Origin: Spirochaetaceae bacterium
GTDB taxonomy: Bacteria > Spirochaetota > Spirochaetia > Treponematales > Breznakiellaceae
Reading direction: 5' to 3'
Assembly: GCA_031269165.1 (NCBI GenBank)
Contig: JAISZQ010000387.1
Span: forward strand, 1 to 15,254
Length of the DNA: 15,254 nt
Under the pieces are notes generated by a model, which did not search any database, was not told the DNA's origin, and worked only from the letters and a program-made list of their open reading frames with translations. Shown in pieces: positions 12,178-15,254 of this stretch (positions are counted from its first letter, which is position 1; each line of letters opens with the position of its first letter). Both the position numbers and the translations under genes were made by a program.

Positions 12178-15051
12178 ATGAGGCCGCAAAAGAGGCAGAA
12201 ACCGGTAGTGAAAAAAACCGCCCGGCAGGAAGACAAGGAACACAACCGTATTCTTGACACGCTGGTTATCATTCTCTGTCTCTTTTTTGCAACGTTCTTT
12301 GTCTACCGGTTTTGGGCCGATCTGAACCAGCGAATGGTCAAGGCCGGAGAACAGCCCGTCGGAACGATTACCTTCAAGAAAAAGGCCGCGCAACGACGAT
12401 TTATCGACCGCGTGTTGTGGGACCGGCTCCAACGGGAATCTCCGGTGTATAACGGCGATGTCATTCGGACAGCGGAAATATCGGAGGCATCCGTCACGTT
12501 TAGTTCAGGCGGGCAGGTGATCAATCTCAACGAAAACAGCCTCGTCCAGATTTTTGCCGACGAGAACGGGCCGCGTATTGACTTTACCGAGGGCGGTATC
12601 TCTGTGGATTCCGCGCGGGGCGGTGTGGCGCTCGTGTCGGGTGGCAAGACGATCAATGTCGGCGAAGGCGGCGTGATAAGCGCCGGCACCGGGAATGATG
12701 GCGCGTTCAGTCTCGCGGTCGCGGCCGGGAACGTGCGGCTGGTCGACGAAGACGGAACGACACAGGTGGCCCAGGCGGGATCAGGCGTTTTCTACAATCC
12801 AGACGGGACGGTTGCTACCGGGCCGCGCGCGCTTGTGTACGCGCCCAAGCCGGATATGAAGATAGTCGCCGGGGAAAACGCGCCGCCCTCTTCGTCTCGC
12901 GTTGAGTTTTTATGGAACAATACGAATTATCAGGCGGGTATGACGACGCGGATTGAATGTGCTGCCGACCGGAACTTTCGCAGGATAACCTATGCGGAAG
13001 ATGTTGCCGCGACGGAACGGGCCGCATTGCAGGTTCCCGCGGGTACGACGTATTGGCGAGCCTATCCGGTTTCGCAAAACGGAGAGGACTATGTGTCCAA
13101 TGCGTCTACCGGCAAGGTTTCCGTCATATATGCGCCGCCACCGCGCCTTGTCGCGCCTCTCCCAGGCGAAACGATTACCTTTCGCAATATCCGGCCATCC
13201 GTTCGCTATGAATGGTCGGGGACGGACGACCCGCTCTCTTTCCGGCTTGTTATCGCGGATAATCCGGCCCTTGCCTCGCCTGTCGTTACGACAAACGTAC
13301 CGGGAACGGCCCAAGTCACATCGGAACTTGGCGAGGGGACATGGTATTGGCGCGTGGAGCCGGTTTTTCCCCAAGACGTGAGCGGCACGCCCGCCGTTTC
13401 GGAGGTGTCTTCGTTTACCATTGTACGCATGCCCGGCACTATCCCTGAGCCGCAACTCATGCTGCCCAGTCCGGGCAACATCATCAGCATCGCGCCGCGC
13501 GGGCCGGACACCTACTTCTCATGGAAGGGCGACGCCGAGGCGGTATCGTTTCGTTTCATCGTTTCACGCAACGCCGATCTTTCGTCTCCGGTCATCAATA
13601 CGCCCGTCGGCAACAACTATTATACCTACACGGCAAAAGACGCCTTGCTCCAAGCCGGTTCCTACTACTGGACGGTAACCCAGACAGATGCGGAGGGGCT
13701 CGTCTCGCCTGAACCGGCGGCCCGTCTATTCCAAGCCAGCTTCTTTGCCGAAGACGTAAAGCCCCTTCCGGCTCCCGTTGTCGTAACCCCGGTGGAAGGC
13801 AGCCGTGTTTCGCTCGCCCAAACGCCGGTCGCATTCAGTTGGCGGCCCGTCTCCGGCGCGGACAACTACGCTTTCAGGTTGTACCGCACAAACGGGGGAA
13901 ACACCCTCGTTCACGAAACGAATACGGCGGGGGCCTTGTCGGTGTCTGTTCCCGTTACGCCCGGCAACTACACGTGGACCGTTCAGGCGATGGGCACAAC
14001 GAAAAACGAAGGACTGGAACGGGCCGGAAATAGCGTGGAACAGCGGTTTGTGGCGCGGAATGTTGCACATGTCAACCTCGTTTCCCCGGCGCGTGACGCA
14101 ACCATCACGGGGAGGAACGCCCTTCGTTCCGGTATGAGCGCGATCTGGACGACGACCGAATCGCTCCGTGCGTCGCGCTTCATCCTGTCGCGAAACCCCG
14201 ACCCCTTGCAGGGCACTCCCGTCATGGATGCGCGCGATCCGGTTTCCCCGCTCGCGTTGCCGCGTCTGGGCGAAGGAACCTATTACTGGACGGTTCTCGC
14301 GGAGATCGAGGACAACTACCCGGCATCTGCCCGTTCCCCGGCCCGGTTTCAGGTTACAGCGGTTGTCTTTGAACCTGTCGCGCTGGTTTCTCCCGCAAAC
14401 GGCGCGCAAATCCCGCTGGCCGAGACGCGCAGGGCCGGTCTCGTTCAGTGGACCAGTGCCGAAACCCCGGCCCGTTCCCGATTTGTGCTCTCCCGCAACC
14501 CGAACCCGCTCTCCGGCACGCCGATACTGGACATTCAGAATCCGCCCCCGATGATCAACCTCCCCGCGCTGGAACCCGGCGATTACTACTGGACGGTTAC
14601 GGGAACCACATCCGAAGGCTTCAGCATCGGGGCGCGTTCCCCGTCGATGTTCCGCGTATTGCCCGCGCCGCCGCTTCCCGCGGTGCGCTCCCTCGTTCCG
14701 GCAGACGGCACCGCGATGCAGCCCGAAGCCTTGCGGGAAAGCCGCCGGGTTGTCTTTCGTTGGGACGCCGTGGAAGGCGCAAACGAGTATGTCTTTACGC
14801 TTTGGAAAGACGGGGGCGCGCGGGAAACGCTGGTTGCAAGCCGCCCGACGAACGGCACGAGCGTTGTATTCGACGACCTCAACCGGCTTGCCGAAGGCGG
14901 GGTCTTTGTCTGGCAGGTAACCGCCCGCTACCGCGCCGAAAACGGCCGGGTTGAACGGGAGGGCCTCGACAGCGAATCCCGCTTCACCATAGACATCCCG
15001 CGTCCCAGCCGGGGACAGGCGTACCCGCCGGGCATTCTCTACGGACGATGA
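12178..15051 (+). CDS. Membrane-anchored FecR-domain protein with seven ~100-residue repeats
   Basis: The 957-residue protein starts with a basic cytoplasmic segment and one transmembrane helix (about 25-45), so the rest is probably periplasmic. A FecR domain follows (about 75-190; NGDVIRTAEISEASVTFSSG is typical). From about residue 240 there are seven repeats whose conserved G-x-Y-x-W-x-V strand ends in Trp at 293, 391, 498, 600, 704, 805 and 912, a period of 98-108 residues. Each begins with a LVSPxxGxxI-like strand. This resembles Ig/fibronectin-type modules. Large FecR-plus-repeat proteins occur in treponemes, where the role is not settled; here FecR is not next to a sigma factor, so iron signalling should not be assumed. 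ATG 12178 is used because no in-frame start lies just upstream; its ribosome-binding site is weak (GGGGGAAAG lies too far, at 12139). Confidence 0.8.
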   Translation: MRPQKRQKPVVKKTARQEDKEHNRILDTLVIILCLFFATFFVYRFWADLNQRMVKAGEQPVGTITFKKKAAQRRFIDRVLWDRLQRESPVYNGDVIRTAEISEASVTFSSGGQVINLNENSLVQIFADENGPRIDFTEGGISVDSARGGVALVSGGKTINVGEGGVISAGTGNDGAFSLAVAAGNVRLVDEDGTTQVAQAGSGVFYNPDGTVATGPRALVYAPKPDMKIVAGENAPPSSSRVEFLWNNTNYQAGMTTRIECAADRNFRRITYAEDVAATERAALQVPAGTTYWRAYPVSQNGEDYVSNASTGKVSVIYAPPPRLVAPLPGETITFRNIRPSVRYEWSGTDDPLSFRLVIADNPALASPVVTTNVPGTAQVTSELGEGTWYWRVEPVFPQDVSGTPAVSEVSSFTIVRMPGTIPEPQLMLPSPGNIISIAPRGPDTYFSWKGDAEAVSFRFIVSRNADLSSPVINTPVGNNYYTYTAKDALLQAGSYYWTVTQTDAEGLVSPEPAARLFQASFFAEDVKPLPAPVVVTPVEGSRVSLAQTPVAFSWRPVSGADNYAFRLYRTNGGNTLVHETNTAGALSVSVPVTPGNYTWTVQAMGTTKNEGLERAGNSVEQRFVARNVAHVNLVSPARDATITGRNALRSGMSAIWTTTESLRASRFILSRNPDPLQGTPVMDARDPVSPLALPRLGEGTYYWTVLAEIEDNYPASARSPARFQVTAVVFEPVALVSPANGAQIPLAETRRAGLVQWTSAETPARSRFVLSRNPNPLSGTPILDIQNPPPMINLPALEPGDYYWTVTGTTSEGFSIGARSPSMFRVLPAPPLPAVRSLVPADGTAMQPEALRESRRVVFRWDAVEGANEYVFTLWKDGGARETLVASRPTNGTSVVFDDLNRLAEGGVFVWQVTARYRAENGRVEREGLDSESRFTIDIPRPSRGQAYPPGILYGR

Positions 15052-15066
15052 AACGCGCTTTGCGCG

Positions 15067-15128
15067 AATGGAAAATGATAGGAGGGGAACGTCTATCGTC
15101 CAAGATACGGCATTATCCCTTTTCCATT
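15067..15128. repeat. Inverted repeat downstream of the FecR-domain gene
   Basis: AATGGAAAA (15067-15075) and TTTTCCATT (15120-15128) are perfect 9-bp inverted repeats. A smaller GCGC-TTT-GCGC stem is at 15055-15065, right after the stop codon. There is no T-run after either, so a terminator role is doubtful. Confidence 0.45.
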
Positions 15129-15133
15129 ATCCA

Positions 15134-15254
15134 TTGAGGCTGTTCCAAAACCCAGCAAAAGGGGGAAAGTCTTCCCCCTCGCTCCAGACTTGCTCCGGCC
15201 TACGCCCTCCGCAATTCTTACGCTACCCCCTTCAGCGGGTGGCCCGCCCCCCGC
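15134..15254 (-). repeat. Dispersed repeat element, copy B (cut by window end)
   Basis: Starting with TTGAGGCTGTTCCAAAAC (15134-15151), this is the inverted counterpart of the element at 7223-7397. On the minus strand it shows GCGGGGGGCGG, the core ACCCGCTGAAGGGGGT, GGCCGGAG, the G5/C5 hairpin and finally the terminal motif. It lacks the 40-nt palindrome. The other end lies beyond the window. Confidence 0.75.
15157..15179 (-). terminator. Terminator hairpin on the minus strand (in repeat copy B)
   Basis: On the minus strand AGGGGGAA, loop GACT and TTCCCCCT, then TTT, repeat the terminator at 7372-7397 with one base changed in the loop. It would stop a transcript that enters from the right edge. 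The gene it serves is outside the window. Confidence 0.55.

Noticed and set aside
11680..12432. 250-residue minus-strand frame between the divergent genes
   Set aside because: It overlaps the N-terminus of the propeller/HEAT gene and the start of the FecR-domain gene in other frames and runs through the repeat hairpin, so it is a shadow.

Overview
The window looks like an accessory stretch of a spirochaete chromosome, most likely a Treponema of the gut (termite or rumen) type. This is an inference from three things: the FecR/repeat protein paired with a propeller-HEAT protein, a fructan/sucrose ABC locus without its own ATPase, and many short inverted repeats between genes. No rRNA, tRNA or other marker gene is present, so the assignment is tentative.

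Positions 1-7253 hold a beta-fructoside utilisation locus that has been rearranged. A near-consensus promoter followed by an operator-like palindrome reads into a truncated copy of a GH32 fructosidase gene (239-826). Its stop codon overlaps the start of a divergent GH32-type hydrolase (823-2265). Next come a decayed C-terminal scrap of a sugar-ABC permease (2280-2407), a lipoprotein solute-binding protein (2442-3725), a strong hairpin that could attenuate transcription, and two overlapping permeases (3800-5502). A full-length GH32 enzyme (5691-7253) closes the locus, and its first 200 codons are the source or sister of the truncated copy. The likely working scheme is capture of a short fructan or sucrose-like sugar by the lipoprotein, import by the permease pair with an ATPase encoded elsewhere, and cleavage in the cytoplasm by the GH32 enzymes.

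Positions 7223-7400 hold a dispersed-repeat element with a 40-nt perfect palindrome and a terminator. It overlaps the end of the GH32 gene. A related copy lies in inverted orientation at the right edge (15134-15254), and a minimal hairpin form lies at 12022-12058.

Positions 7432-10500 form an AT-rich restriction-modification unit: a good promoter, a long leader with pairing potential, a small gene broken by a frameshift, and one base later a single polypeptide that joins an HsdR-type nuclease domain, an HsdM-type adenine methyltransferase and an HsdS-like specificity domain (7813-10500).

Positions 10605-15051 are GC-rich and hold two divergent envelope-type genes: a secreted beta-propeller/HEAT protein on the minus strand and a membrane-anchored FecR-domain protein with seven repeats of about 100 residues on the plus strand.

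The most interesting points are the fused nuclease-methyltransferase-specificity protein with its frameshifted small partner, the repeat family seen in three states, the duplicated GH32 fragment placed between a regulated promoter and another GH32 gene, and the permease relic.
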